Translations under genes and position numbers: made by a program | The notes under the pieces: model-generated | The model's input: only the letters and a program-made list of their open reading frames with translations | Told to the model about the DNA's origin: nothing | The model's database searches: none | Source of the DNA: Paenisporosarcina sp. OV554 | GTDB lineage: Bacteria; Bacillota; Bacilli; Bacillales_A; Planococcaceae | Direction: 5' to 3' | Length of the DNA stretch: 64,000 nucleotides | Assembly: GCF_003058165.1 (NCBI RefSeq) | Contig: NZ_QBUC01000007.1 | Span: 93,564 to 157,563 of the forward strand | Shown: one piece after another, positions 49,314-58,235 of the stretch | Position numbering within the stretch: position 1 is the first letter of the stretch | How the letters are laid out: each line of letters opens with the position of its first letter

Positions 49314-49336
49314 TTTGAAGGAGGTGCACGACACAC

Positions 49337-49702
49337 ATGGCTCGTATTGCTGGTGTTGACATTCCGCGCGATAAACGCGTTGTTATTTCATTAACATATA
49401 TTTTCGGTATTGGTAAAACAACTGCACAAAAAGTTCTTGCTGCTGCAGGAGTTTCTGAAGAAGCACGCGTTCGTGATCTTACAGAAGACGAATTAAACAA
49501 AATTCGTGAATCAATTGGTGCTTTCAAGGTTGAAGGAGATCTTCGCCGTGAAGTATCATTAAACATTAAACGATTGATGGAAATCGGTTCATTCCGTGGT
49601 ATCCGTCATCGTAGAGGTTTACCTGTTCGCGGTCAAAATACGAAGAACAATGCGCGTACGCGTAAAGGTCCTCGTAAAACTGTTGCTAACAAGAAAAAAT
49701 AA
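49337..49702 (+). CDS. rpsM: 30S ribosomal protein S13
   Basis: S13 contacts P-site tRNA and 50S bridges. It has 121 aa with [20 protein letters not shown] and the C-terminal [19 protein letters not shown]. Confidence 0.98.
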   Translation: MARIAGVDIPRDKRVVISLTYIFGIGKTTAQKVLAAAGVSEEARVRDLTEDELNKIRESIGAFKVEGDLRREVSLNIKRLMEIGSFRGIRHRRGLPVRGQNTKNNARTRKGPRKTVANKKK

Positions 49703-49727
49703 TCGGTAAAGGAGGTTTCTTCCTAAC

Positions 49728-50117
49728 ATGGCACGTAAACAACAAACACGTAAGCGTCGTGTGAAAAAGAATATCGAATCCGGTATTGCTCACATCCGCT
49801 CTACATTTAACAACACAATTGTAACAATTACAGATATGCAAGGAAATGCGGTATCTTGGTCAAGTGCTGGTTCACTTGGTTTTAAAGGTTCTCGTAAATC
49901 GACACCATTTGCTGCGCAAATGGCTGCCGAAGCAGCTGCTAAGTCATCTGTTGAACATGGTTTGAAGACGTTAGAAGTTACGGTTAAAGGTCCTGGTGCA
50001 GGTCGTGAAGCTGCAATTCGTGCACTTCAAGCTGCAGGTCTTGACGTTACAGCTATTAAAGATGTAACTCCAGTTCCACATAACGGATGCCGACCACCAA
50101 AACGTCGTCGCGTGTAA
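49728..50117 (+). CDS. rpsK: 30S ribosomal protein S11
   Basis: S11 lies in the 30S platform near the mRNA exit. The 129-residue protein has [20 protein letters not shown] and the C-terminal [13 protein letters not shown]. Confidence 0.98.
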   Translation: MARKQQTRKRRVKKNIESGIAHIRSTFNNTIVTITDMQGNAVSWSSAGSLGFKGSRKSTPFAAQMAAEAAAKSSVEHGLKTLEVTVKGPGAGREAAIRALQAAGLDVTAIKDVTPVPHNGCRPPKRRRV

Positions 50118-50260
50118 TAGGTGCGTCTCAATTAATTAATTGATTGAGAACATCATTTCTTGTACAAACTGAGTTGTGCAATCACCGATAAGTCTAGTAC
50201 CTATCGATTTCTGATGGAACGAACCTATACATTCGATGTTTTGAAGGAGGGTATATTTGA

Positions 50261-51205
50261 ATGATCGAAATTGAAAAACCAAAGATTGAAACGGTTGAGA
50301 TCAGCGAAGGTGCCAAATTTGGCAAGTTTGTTGTAGAACCGCTTGAGCGTGGATATGGAAACACATTAGGTAATTCCCTACGTCGTATTCTTTTATCTTC
50401 TTTACCAGGGGCTGCAGTAACTTCTATTCAAATTGATGGTGTTCTTCACGAGTTCTCTACTATTGAGGGCGTAGTTGAAGATGTTGCTTCAGTTATTATG
50501 AATGTGAAGAAATTAGCTCTAAAAATCTACTCTGATGAAGAAAAAGTCATTGAGATTGATGTTAAAGGTGATGGACAGGTTACAGCTGCTGACATTACAC
50601 ATGACAGTGATGTAGAAATTTTAAATCCTGATCTCTATATTGCAACAATCGGTAAAAATGGTCATTTGCGTATGCGTATGTATGCACAACGCGGCCGCGG
50701 TTACACTCCTGCTGATCAAAACAAACGTGAGGATCTTCCTATCGGCGTGATCCCAATCGACTCTATTTATACTCCAGTTTCACGCGTCAATTTCCAAGTA
50801 GAGAATACTCGTGTTGGTCAAATGACTAATTTCGATAAGCTTTCTCTTGATGTGTGGACAGATGGCAGCATCGGTCCAAAAGAGGCGATTTCGCTTGGAG
50901 CGAAAATTTTAACTGAGCATCTAAACATTTTTGTTGGTATGACTGATGAGGCACAAACTGCTGAAATCATGGTCGAAAAAGAAGAAGACCAAAAAGAAAA
51001 AGTGTTGGAGATGACAATCGAAGAGCTTGATCTTTCTGTTCGTTCTTATAACTGCTTAAAGCGCGCAGGTATCAATACGGTACTTGAGTTAGCTAATAAG
51101 TCAGAAGACGACATGATGAAAGTTCGTAACTTAGGACGTAAATCACTAGAAGAAGTTAGAGCGAAGTTAGATGAGCTTGGCTTAGGATTACGCAAAGAAG
51201 ACTAA
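50261..51205 (+). CDS. rpoA: DNA-directed RNA polymerase subunit alpha
   Basis: Alpha dimerises to scaffold RNA polymerase assembly. The 314 residues consist of the N-terminal assembly domain ([20 protein letters not shown]) and the C-terminal DNA/activator-binding domain ([20 protein letters not shown], then [11 protein letters not shown]). The 143-bp gap after rpsK contains an AT-rich inverted repeat (CTCAAT...ATTGAG) but no clear promoter. Confidence 0.98.
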   Translation: MIEIEKPKIETVEISEGAKFGKFVVEPLERGYGNTLGNSLRRILLSSLPGAAVTSIQIDGVLHEFSTIEGVVEDVASVIMNVKKLALKIYSDEEKVIEIDVKGDGQVTAADITHDSDVEILNPDLYIATIGKNGHLRMRMYAQRGRGYTPADQNKREDLPIGVIPIDSIYTPVSRVNFQVENTRVGQMTNFDKLSLDVWTDGSIGPKEAISLGAKILTEHLNIFVGMTDEAQTAEIMVEKEEDQKEKVLEMTIEELDLSVRSYNCLKRAGINTVLELANKSEDDMMKVRNLGRKSLEEVRAKLDELGLGLRKED

Positions 51206-51257
51206 GCGACTTTTTTGATAAAGCAAGATTAATATTCAACAAAGGAGGTAAACATCT

Positions 51258-51638
51258 ATGGGTTACAGAAAACTTGGTCGTACAAGTTCTCAACGTAAAG
51301 CGATGTTGCGTGACTTAACAACTGATTTGATCATCAACGAACGTATTCAAACGACTGAAGCTCGTGCGAAAGAAGTGCGTTCAGTTTGTGAAAAAATGAT
51401 TACATTAGGTAAACGTGGAGATTTGCATGCACGTCGTCAAGCGGCAGCATATATTCGTCGTGAACTAGTAACTGCTACTGATGAAGAAGGCAATGAATCA
51501 ACAATTTATGCTTTGCAAAAATTGTTTGATGATGTAGCACCACGCTACGCTGATCGTCAAGGCGGATATACACGTATTATGAAAATGGGACCTCGTCGTG
51601 GAGACGGAGCACCAGTAGTAATAATTGAATTGGTTTAA
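51258..51638 (+). CDS. rplQ: 50S ribosomal protein L17
   Basis: This is a 126-residue protein with [19 protein letters not shown] and the C-terminal [20 protein letters not shown]. It is the last gene of the long ribosomal cluster and is followed by a terminator. Confidence 0.98.
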   Translation: MGYRKLGRTSSQRKAMLRDLTTDLIINERIQTTEARAKEVRSVCEKMITLGKRGDLHARRQAAAYIRRELVTATDEEGNESTIYALQKLFDDVAPRYADRQGGYTRIMKMGPRRGDGAPVVIIELV

Positions 51639-51649
51639 TCAATAAAATT

Positions 51650-51688
51650 TGAAGAGGGTTCTAGGTTAGTAGCCGCCCTCTTTTTTTA
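51650..51688 (+). terminator. Terminator after rplQ, with a bulged stem
   Basis: AGAGGG pairs with CCCTCT, and an inner GG...CC stem is set off by a TTCTA bulge, followed by seven Ts. A conserved L17 downstream element is known from other Firmicutes; whether this is one needs a covariance search. Confidence 0.85.
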
Positions 51689-51733
51689 ACAAAGATTTAT
51701 ACGACATAATGAAAAGCAGAGCGTTACAATGAG

Positions 51734-51855
51734 CGGACCTTTTGGTAGCGTCTCGTCTAGCTCTACGCACCTCATTCACGTAGACGGTCTGAGCAACCGG
51801 ATACGATACAGATATAGAAGAGCGCATTTCTCTGAATGAGGTGCGCGCTTTTTTA
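51734..51855 (+). ncRNA. Candidate structured RNA or attenuator between rplQ and ecfA1
   Basis: CGGACC (51734-51739) can pair with GGTCTG (51786-51791), enclosing a hairpin TCTACG/CGTAGA (51762-51767/51779-51784) whose loop is CACCTCATTCA. That 11-nt loop is perfectly complementary to TGAATGAGGTG (51833-51843). The latter is the loop and 3' half of a terminator hairpin (GCGCA 51822-51826 with TGCGC 51842-51846) that ends in a T-run. The two states exclude each other, as in an attenuator or riboswitch. A CATAAT at 51705-51710 may be a -10. No known family was recognised. Confidence 0.6.
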
Positions 51856-51910
51856 TTTTATTTCAGTTATTTAACATATACATTATTTGGAGACAAATAT
51901 AAAAAGACAT

Positions 51911-51937
51911 CAGTATACGCCAATGTGGTGTATACTG
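51911..51937. promoter_or_regulatory. Palindrome upstream of ecfA1, possible operator
   Basis: CAGTATACGCC (51911-51921) and GGTGTATACTG (51927-51937) form an inverted repeat with 10 of 11 pairs, around a 5-bp centre. The right arm contains TATACT, which could be a -10 element. This is the usual look of a repressor site; the regulator is unknown. Confidence 0.5.
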
Positions 51938-52008
51938 TATTTTTCTATTATCATAAAATATAAATAGAGTAGATTGAGTTGAGCTGAGTTAGAGGAGGTA
52001 AATGTTTT

Positions 52009-52854
52009 ATGAACGAGATTTTATCATTACATGAAGTTACTTATACATATACACCTGAAGAAACAGAGAGTCGTAATGCATTAGACGGTATCTCTTTAAC
52101 TGTGAACGATGGCGAGTGGATTGCAATCGTTGGTCATAATGGTTCTGGTAAATCCACAATGGCGAAACTCATGAATGGTCTTTTATTCCCTCAAAATGGG
52201 GAAGTACGAGTTCTTGGTGAAGCGCTTAATGAAGAAAATTTATGGGACATTCGTTCACAAATGGGTATGGTGTTTCAAAATCCGGACAATCAATTTGTCG
52301 GGGCAACCGTGCAGGATGATGTTGCTTTTGCTTTGGAAAATAACGGGATTCCGTTTGAAGATATGGTAGTACGCGTACATGAGTCTCTTACTCAAGTGAA
52401 AATGGAGAAGTTCTTAAATAGTGAACCACACCATTTATCAGGTGGTCAAAAGCAACGTGTAGCTATTGCAGGTGCACTTGCATTGAAGCCGAGAATTTTA
52501 ATATTAGACGAAGCAACTTCGATGCTTGATCCTCAGGGACGAGAAGAAGTATTATCGACTGTCCATCGTTTACGTGAAGAAACGCATTTAACTGTCTTAT
52601 CTATTACACATGATTTAGAAGAAGCATTGCTCGCTGATCGGATTATTGTAATGAATGATGGCCGTAAATATGCAGAAGGCACACCAGCAGAAATTTTCTC
52701 GCGTGGAGAAGAGTTAGTAGAACTGGGCTTAGATTTACCGTTTGCTTTAAAGATGAGCAAACTCTTAATAAATAATGGAGTCGTCTTAAAAGATACACAT
52801 ATGTCAGAACAAGAGTTGGTGAAGGATATATGGACATCAAACTTCAACAAGTAG
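52009..52854 (+). CDS. ecfA1: Energy-coupling factor transporter ATPase EcfA1
   Basis: This is one of two ATPases of the shared ECF module that powers several vitamin or metal S components. The 281 residues show Walker A GHNGSGKST, the signature LSGGQKQRVAIAGAL, Walker B ILILDEATSMLDP and the switch His in SITHDLEEA. AGAGGAGGTAAATGTTTT precedes the ATG. Its end overlaps ecfA2 by 25 bases. Confidence 0.96.
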   Translation: MNEILSLHEVTYTYTPEETESRNALDGISLTVNDGEWIAIVGHNGSGKSTMAKLMNGLLFPQNGEVRVLGEALNEENLWDIRSQMGMVFQNPDNQFVGATVQDDVAFALENNGIPFEDMVVRVHESLTQVKMEKFLNSEPHHLSGGQKQRVAIAGALALKPRILILDEATSMLDPQGREEVLSTVHRLREETHLTVLSITHDLEEALLADRIIVMNDGRKYAEGTPAEIFSRGEELVELGLDLPFALKMSKLLINNGVVLKDTHMSEQELVKDIWTSNFNK

Positions 52855-53702
52855 GGTATGCCTATGCAAAAGATTCCCCTTTTGAAAAGCGTGCGTTAGT
52901 CGATGTGAATTTACATATTCCGTCAGGCTCATTTCAAGCAATCATTGGCCATACTGGTTCTGGGAAATCTACTTTGCTTCAACACTTAAATGCACTACTA
53001 AAACCTACTGAAGGTACTGTAGCTATCGGAGATTTGATGATACAAGCTGGTAAGAAAGTGAAAAACTTAAAGCCGGTTCGTCAGAAAATCGGGATTGTAT
53101 TTCAATTCCCAGAACATCAATTGTTTGATGAGACTGTGTTAAAAGATATCATGTTTGGGCCATTAAACTTTGGCGTGCCTAAAGAAGAGGCTGAGAGACG
53201 TGCACGCCTCTTAATTGAGCAATTAGGTTTACCTGAGGAAGTGCTCCATAAATCACCGTTTGATTTATCAGGCGGTCAAATGCGCAGAGTGGCCATTGCA
53301 GGCGTTTTAGCAATGGAGCCAAGCGTACTAGTCTTAGACGAACCTACAGCTGGTCTAGACCCACGTGGACGTCTAGAAATCATGGACCTATTTCGAAAGC
53401 TGCATGTAGATAAAGGGTTGACTACAATTTTGGTCACTCATTCTATGGAAGATGCCGCACGTTACGCAGACCGAGTAGCCATTATGCATGAAGGTCAATG
53501 TGTGTTAAGTGGCGATCCAATCGATATTTTTGGTAATGAAGAACAACTTGCAGAATATCGATTAGCTGCACCACGTGTTGTGCGTTTTCAACGTGAATTT
53601 GAGGCACTCATCGGTTATCCATTACCAAAATTATGCTTAACAGAGGAACAGTTGGCTATAGAAATAGGTCGCGTTGCCCAAGGGGAGCGTGAGTCTAAAT
53701 GA
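52830..53702 (+). CDS. ecfA2: Energy-coupling factor transporter ATPase EcfA2
   Basis: The second ECF ATPase has 290 residues with Walker A GHTGSGKST, the signature LSGGQMRRVAIAGVL, Walker B VLVLDEPTAGLDP and VTHSMEDAARYADR. It pairs with EcfA1 as a heterodimer by family knowledge. Gene overlaps on both sides suggest tight coupling. Confidence 0.96.
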   Translation: MDIKLQQVGYAYAKDSPFEKRALVDVNLHIPSGSFQAIIGHTGSGKSTLLQHLNALLKPTEGTVAIGDLMIQAGKKVKNLKPVRQKIGIVFQFPEHQLFDETVLKDIMFGPLNFGVPKEEAERRARLLIEQLGLPEEVLHKSPFDLSGGQMRRVAIAGVLAMEPSVLVLDEPTAGLDPRGRLEIMDLFRKLHVDKGLTTILVTHSMEDAARYADRVAIMHEGQCVLSGDPIDIFGNEEQLAEYRLAAPRVVRFQREFEALIGYPLPKLCLTEEQLAIEIGRVAQGERESK

Positions 53703-54496
53703 TGGAGAAAATGATTTTTGGTCGCTATATTCCAGGGGATTCCTTTATTCATAAATTAGACCCGCGTTCTAAACTAGCATTTGTGTTTTTATTTATCGCA
53801 GTTGTCTTTTTAGCCAATAATGCGGTTACATATGCTTTGTTACTGGCATTCACGTTAGTCACGGTGTTATTTTCACGGATTCGCTTATATTTCTTGATTA
53901 ATGGTTTAAAGCCCATATTATTTTTGCTGGTCTTTACATTCTTAATGCATATCTTCTTTACTAGGGAAGGCGATTTATTGTTTAAATGGCAATTTATCGA
54001 AGTGTATGAAGAAGGGTTGAAACAAGGTATTTTCATTTCTGTGCGCTTTTTAGTATTGGTCTTTATCACATCTATATTAACGTTAACAACTTCTCCTATA
54101 TCGATTACTGATGGGTTGGAGATATTGTTGAATCCGTTTAAGCGTTTTAAATTACCTGTGCATGAACTCGCTTTAATGATGTCGATATCGTTGCGCTTTA
54201 TTCCTACTTTAATGGATGAAACAGATAAAATTATGAAAGCTCAAATGGCACGTGGATCTGATATTAGTACGGGATCAATAAAAGAGCGAATTAAAGCCGT
54301 CGTTCCCTTGTTAATCCCCTTGTTTGTCAGTGCGTTCAAACGGGCTGAAGATTTAGCTGTGGCGATGGAAGTACGTGGTTATCGCGGTGGAGAAGGTCGA
54401 ACTCGTTACCGCCAATTGAAATGGGATTGGCGAGATTCTACAATCCTACTGTTGTTAGTGGTTGTTACAATAGTTCTTTGGTTGTTGCGATCGTAA
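53699..54496 (+). CDS. ecfT: Energy-coupling factor transporter transmembrane protein EcfT
   Basis: The 265-residue membrane protein links the ATPases to S components. Several hydrophobic helices precede two coupling motifs of the Ala-Arg-Gly type, AQMARGSDI and AMEVRGYRGG. The start ATG overlaps the ecfA2 stop; ATG 53702 is an alternative. No S component lies in this window. Confidence 0.95.
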   Translation: MMEKMIFGRYIPGDSFIHKLDPRSKLAFVFLFIAVVFLANNAVTYALLLAFTLVTVLFSRIRLYFLINGLKPILFLLVFTFLMHIFFTREGDLLFKWQFIEVYEEGLKQGIFISVRFLVLVFITSILTLTTSPISITDGLEILLNPFKRFKLPVHELALMMSISLRFIPTLMDETDKIMKAQMARGSDISTGSIKERIKAVVPLLIPLFVSAFKRAEDLAVAMEVRGYRGGEGRTRYRQLKWDWRDSTILLLLVVVTIVLWLLRS

Positions 54497-54513
54497 AACT
54501 GGAGGGAACAGTA

Positions 54514-55263
54514 GTGAAACGTTTAAAAGTAACAATTATGTATGATGGATTTGGTTTTGCAGGCTATCAAGTACAACCGAATGAACGTACTGTTCAACTT
54601 GAATTAGAAAAAGTACTAACTAAAATGCATAAAGGAACAAAAGTGAAAGTCGTTGCGAGTGGTCGTACTGATGCTGGTGTTCACGCAACTGGACAAGTTA
54701 TTCATTTTGATACAGACCTCAAATTTCCAATTAATCGTTGGCAACGAGCACTTAATGTTCAGTTGCCTGGAGATATAGTTGTGGTCTCTGTTGAAGAAGT
54801 TTCGAGCGATTTTCACGCGAGATATGGCACCACGGGTAAAGTATATCGCTATAAGTGGGGGTTAGGCGACGTTGAGAGCCCGTTTAAGCGTCATTACGTT
54901 GTATATATGCCAGGAGTTAAGCCGAACGTTCAACTCATGAGAGAAGCAGCCCAAGCGTTTTTAGGCACACATGATTTTACTAGTTTTTGTTCAGCAAGAA
55001 CAGAAGTAGTTGATCGAGTTCGACATATAAAACGTTTGGAATTGATTGAAAATGATCAAGGAGAGCTTCATATGGTCATTGAAGGAGACGGTTTTTTATA
55101 CAATATGGTCAGAATTATTGCGGGGAATTTATGGGAAGTAGGCATTGGTAAACGTGAACCGTCTGAGATGGCACACATACTCACAGCTATGGACCGAAAA
55201 AGAGCCGGGAAAACCGCTCCAGCACAGGGTTTATACTTAGAATCGGTGTATTATGTTGAATGA
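54514..55263 (+). CDS. truA: tRNA pseudouridine synthase A
   Basis: TruA modifies U38-40 of tRNA anticodon stems. The 249 residues from GTG 54514 (after GGAGGGAACA) contain the catalytic aspartate motif ASGRTDAGVHATGQV and the conserved SFCSARTEVVDRVR. The frame open upstream crosses ecfT and is rejected. Confidence 0.95.
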   Translation: MKRLKVTIMYDGFGFAGYQVQPNERTVQLELEKVLTKMHKGTKVKVVASGRTDAGVHATGQVIHFDTDLKFPINRWQRALNVQLPGDIVVVSVEEVSSDFHARYGTTGKVYRYKWGLGDVESPFKRHYVVYMPGVKPNVQLMREAAQAFLGTHDFTSFCSARTEVVDRVRHIKRLELIENDQGELHMVIEGDGFLYNMVRIIAGNLWEVGIGKREPSEMAHILTAMDRKRAGKTAPAQGLYLESVYYVE

Positions 55264-55295
55264 AGCAACACTTCCTGGTGTTTTGAAATAAATCC

Positions 55296-55324
55296 TTGAC
55301 TTTTTCTCCGTGGCGTTATATGAT
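55296..55324 (+). promoter_or_regulatory. Promoter of rplM-rpsI
   Basis: TTGACT (55296-55301), 17-bp spacer, TATGAT (55319-55324): strong SigA-type. Confidence 0.8.
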
Positions 55325-55429
55325 GACACATGGTATTTCATTAACCCCACAATAAGCCCCGAAACTTGTTGTTGATGATGATATAGAAAAATTTTAATCA
55401 TATTAGATCGAATTAGGAGGACAAAATAC
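55325..55429 (+). promoter_or_regulatory. L13 leader region
   Basis: The roughly 100-nt leader upstream of rplM matches the position of the known Firmicutes L13 leader, thought to mediate autoregulation. The identification rests mainly on position; no covariance search was possible. Confidence 0.55.
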
Positions 55430-55867
55430 ATGCGTACAACATTCATGGCTAAGGGTCACGAAGTAGAGCGTAAATGGTTAGTAGTAGACGCAGAAGGCCA
55501 AACTCTTGGTCGTTTAGCATCTGAAGTAGCTGCAATCTTACGTGGTAAAAACAAACCAACATTCACACCACACGTTGACACAGGTGATCACGTGATCATC
55601 ATCAACGCTGAGAAAATTCATTTGACTGGTAAAAAATTAACGGACAAAATTTACTACCGTCATACACAATTCTCTGGTGGTTTGAAAAAACGTACAGCAT
55701 TAGAAATGCGTACAAACTATCCTACAAGAATGCTTGAATTAGCAATTAAAGGGATGCTTCCTAAAAACTCTTTAGGTCGTCAAACATTCACAAAACTTCA
55801 CGTATACGCTGGAGCAGAACATCCACATGCAGCACAACTACCAGAAGCTTATGAGCTTCGCGGATAA
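55430..55867 (+). CDS. rplM: 50S ribosomal protein L13
   Basis: L13 is an early 50S assembly protein. The 145 residues ([19 protein letters not shown]) match the family, and the motif [17 protein letters not shown] is present. AGGAGGACAAAATAC precedes the ATG; a downstream ATG at 55445 is less likely. Confidence 0.97.
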   Translation: MRTTFMAKGHEVERKWLVVDAEGQTLGRLASEVAAILRGKNKPTFTPHVDTGDHVIIINAEKIHLTGKKLTDKIYYRHTQFSGGLKKRTALEMRTNYPTRMLELAIKGMLPKNSLGRQTFTKLHVYAGAEHPHAAQLPEAYELRG

Positions 55868-55893
55868 TTAAAGTTAAAGAGGAGGATACACCC

Positions 55894-56286
55894 TTGGCAC
55901 AAGTTCAATATATCGGCACAGGTCGTCGTAAAAGTTCAACAGCACGCGTACGTTTAGTACCGGGCGAAGGTAACATCATTATCAACAAACGTGACGTAGA
56001 AAACTACGTACCATTTGAAACTTTACGCGCAATCATCAAACAACCATTAGTAGCAACTGAAACTCTTGGTAGCTATGATATCCATGTAAACGTAAATGGT
56101 GGTGGATACACAGGTCAAGCAGGCGCAATCCGTCATGGTATTGCTCGTGCACTACTTAATGTAGATCCTGATTTCCGTCCAGCATTGAAATCTGCAGGAC
56201 TATTAACTCGTGATTCACGCATGAAAGAACGTAAAAAACCAGGTCTTAAAGGCGCTCGTCGTGCACCTCAGTTCTCAAAACGTTAA
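55894..56286 (+). CDS. rpsI: 30S ribosomal protein S9
   Basis: S9 contacts P-site tRNA through its C-terminal tail (RRAPQFSKR). The 130-residue protein starts at TTG 55894 after GAGGAGGATACACCC. It contains [19 protein letters not shown]. Confidence 0.97.
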   Translation: MAQVQYIGTGRRKSSTARVRLVPGEGNIIINKRDVENYVPFETLRAIIKQPLVATETLGSYDIHVNVNGGGYTGQAGAIRHGIARALLNVDPDFRPALKSAGLLTRDSRMKERKKPGLKGARRAPQFSKR

Positions 56287-56300
56287 TCTTTCTATGTTAC

Positions 56301-56335
56301 AAGACCCTCAACCATTTTGGTTGGGGGTCTTTTTT
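56301..56335 (+). terminator. Terminator after rpsI
   Basis: AAGACCCTCAACC pairs with GGTTGGGGGTCTT, followed by Ts. Confidence 0.92.
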
Positions 56336-56336
56336 A

Positions 56337-56367
56337 GCCTCTTCTGCTTTCTAGAAAGAGGCTTTTT
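56337..56367 (+). terminator. Second terminator-like hairpin
   Basis: GCCTCTT (56337-56343) pairs with AAGAGGC (56356-56362), followed by TTTTT. Confidence 0.75.
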
Positions 56368-56455
56368 GAATAGATGATCTTGAATAGGGTTGGTCGAATG
56401 GCAAGAATCAACTGGACATAGGATGTAGTAAGAAAAAAATTCAGGGGGAAGATAA

Positions 56456-57265
56456 ATCGGCTACTACATAACAGTTGAACAAGATGTACAGGTATTTGTT
56501 GAAGATATAAACCCGGGAAATGGGAAGACTATTTTGTTTTTACATGGGTGGCCAGCTAATCACAAGATGTTTGAGTATCAGTTCAACCAACTGCCGCAAC
56601 TGGGGTACCGTTGTATTGGAGTAGATTTCCGAGGTTTTGGAGATTCAGATCGTCCGTGGAATGGATATAACTATGATCGGATGGCAGATGATATTCGTGC
56701 CGTTATTGATGCACTCGAGTTGGAAGATGTGGTTCTTGCGGGTCACTCAATGGGAGGAGCCATTGCCATCAGGTACATGTCTCGACATGCAGGACATAAA
56801 ATAATAAAACTTGCTCTTTTTGGTGCGGCAGCCCCTGTATTTACTCAACGTCCAGATTATCCGTATGGGAAGACGAAAGAAGAAGTCAATAAATTAATCC
56901 AAGGAACCTACACCAATCGTCCACAGATGCTTGCTGATTTTGGGGATATCTTTTTTACACGATATTTAACAGAAAGCTTTATAGACTGGTTTCAAAGTTT
57001 AGGTTTAGAAGCTGCAGGTCATGCAACTGCCATGTGCCTAGCTTCACTAAGGGATGAAGATTTACGACCAGATTTAGCTGACATCCATGTACCTACAGCG
57101 ATATTTCATGGCAAGCAAGACAAAGTTTGTCCATTTGTATTTGGTGAATTAATGCATGCAGAGATTAAAGACTCGGAACTGATTCCTTTTTATTATAGTG
57201 GCCATGGCTTGTTTTACTGTGAGATGAAAAAATTTAATAGGGAATTGATTCGCTTCATGTCTTAG
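56456..57265 (+). CDS. Alpha/beta hydrolase with an apparent ATC start
   Basis: The alpha/beta-hydrolase fold protein has the oxyanion HGWPANHK motif, the nucleophile elbow AGHSMGGA, an acid residue in HGKQDKVCP and the catalytic His in YSGHGLFY. The reading frame is open from 56456 and gives GYYITVEQDVQVFVEDINP, a family-like N-terminus. No ATG, GTG or TTG lies there. The codon at 56456-56458 is ATC, about 7 nt after AGGGGGA. The first standard start (TTG 56534) would cut into the first beta strand. The substrate is unknown, and esterase or haloperoxidase-like activity is only a family guess. Confidence 0.8.
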   Translation: MGYYITVEQDVQVFVEDINPGNGKTILFLHGWPANHKMFEYQFNQLPQLGYRCIGVDFRGFGDSDRPWNGYNYDRMADDIRAVIDALELEDVVLAGHSMGGAIAIRYMSRHAGHKIIKLALFGAAAPVFTQRPDYPYGKTKEEVNKLIQGTYTNRPQMLADFGDIFFTRYLTESFIDWFQSLGLEAAGHATAMCLASLRDEDLRPDLADIHVPTAIFHGKQDKVCPFVFGELMHAEIKDSELIPFYYSGHGLFYCEMKKFNRELIRFMS

Positions 57266-57403
57266 ATGTTACTGCTATTATTTGAAGGCTTTACTCATAG
57301 TGGAAAAGGTATTGATATGGAAGATGCCATTAGGGGTATTTAAATATTCCTGAAAAACTAGCATATACATCTAGTATTGTGATATTAAAGAGGTGGAATA
57401 CGA

Positions 57404-58027
57404 TTGCCATTTATACATAAATCAATATCAATTATTGTGGGAAGTCTTTTAATGGCAACTGGTGTAAATGTTTTTTTAATAAATCATGAGTTGTTAGACG
57501 GTGGAACTTTTGGAATGGGGTTAATACTACATTATTTAACAGGGCTCCAAGTGGGATTAATGGTCATAACGTTGAGTATTCCAGTGTTAATTCTTGCTTG
57601 GTTTTATAATCGATCTTTCTTATACAACAGTATTCATGGTATGTTGTTTTCTTCTTTCATTGTGGACTTGACTTATCATCCATTGCGGGCTCTCGGGCTT
57701 ATTCTGGATCAGAACCCAATGACCAGCGCGATCTTGGGCGGTTTATTTGTAGGAGCAGGAATTGGACTCATGCTTCGCTTTGATACAAGCATTGGGGGGA
57801 CTGATTTGCTTGGCCAAATTATCGCCAATTATGCAAGAATAAATCCAGGAATGGTTATTTTTTTAATTGATATGCTCATCGTTTTTTCTGGTAACTTTAT
57901 TATTACCGATAGTTCGTTCCTCTTATCAGGTATCACGGTGATTTGTGTTGGAACAATGACTAGCATATTAACCGTAAAAAGGAAAAAGAATTATTCTCCA
58001 ATTATTACGTTTGGGATTGTATCCTAA
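57404..58027 (+). CDS. YitT-family membrane protein, short form
   Basis: The 207-residue protein has about five to six hydrophobic helices and the motifs LLDGGTFGMGLIL and RFDTSIGGTDLLGQI, typical of the YitT membrane family. The cytoplasmic DUF2179 domain that ends many relatives is absent; the protein stops shortly after a basic tail (VKRKKN). The TTG start follows AAAGAGGTGGAATACGA. Function unknown. Confidence 0.85.
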   Translation: MPFIHKSISIIVGSLLMATGVNVFLINHELLDGGTFGMGLILHYLTGLQVGLMVITLSIPVLILAWFYNRSFLYNSIHGMLFSSFIVDLTYHPLRALGLILDQNPMTSAILGGLFVGAGIGLMLRFDTSIGGTDLLGQIIANYARINPGMVIFLIDMLIVFSGNFIITDSSFLLSGITVICVGTMTSILTVKRKKNYSPIITFGIVS

Positions 58028-58035
58028 TTTTTAAT

Positions 58036-58071
58036 GCCCTGTTTCTCACAATGAGGAACAGGGCTATTTTT
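58036..58071 (+). terminator. Terminator after the YitT-family gene
   Basis: GCCCTGTTTCTCA pairs with TGAGGAACAGGGC (58036-58064), then a T-rich run on the plus strand. Confidence 0.85.
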
Positions 58072-58084
58072 GAGTAATGAAATG

Positions 58085-58231
58085 TTAAATAATGGTGCTA
58101 ATAACAACTGGTTCATCAGGGATTTTGGTGGAGCCAAAGAGAAGGAGAGAAATGAAGATAATGAGTAAGAGCCCATTAACAAATCTGACACCATCAAACT
58201 TAGATTTTTTATGAGGATAATTATTATTCAA
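58085..58231 (-). CDS. Small single-helix membrane protein, 48 aa, unknown
   Basis: This minus-strand frame starts at a TTG (58231) placed after AAAGGATGTG, which contains the stop of the upstream gene. The product has a hydrophilic N-terminus (NNNYPHKKSKFDGV), one hydrophobic segment (VNGLLLIIFISLLLFGS) and a short polar C-terminus, a plausible one-pass membrane protein. It lies four bases after the 99-aa gene and is probably co-translated with it. No family was recognised. Confidence 0.6.
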   Translation of the reverse strand: MNNNYPHKKSKFDGVRFVNGLLLIIFISLLLFGSTKIPDEPVVISTII

Positions 58232-58235
58232 TCGT

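Noticed and set aside
57266..57343. 25-codon frame between the hydrolase and the YitT-family gene
   Set aside because: It starts directly after the hydrolase stop without a ribosome site and resembles nothing.
58152..58214. 20-codon plus-strand frame with a good AAGGAG
   Set aside because: It is antisense to the better-supported 48-aa minus-strand gene and has no further support.
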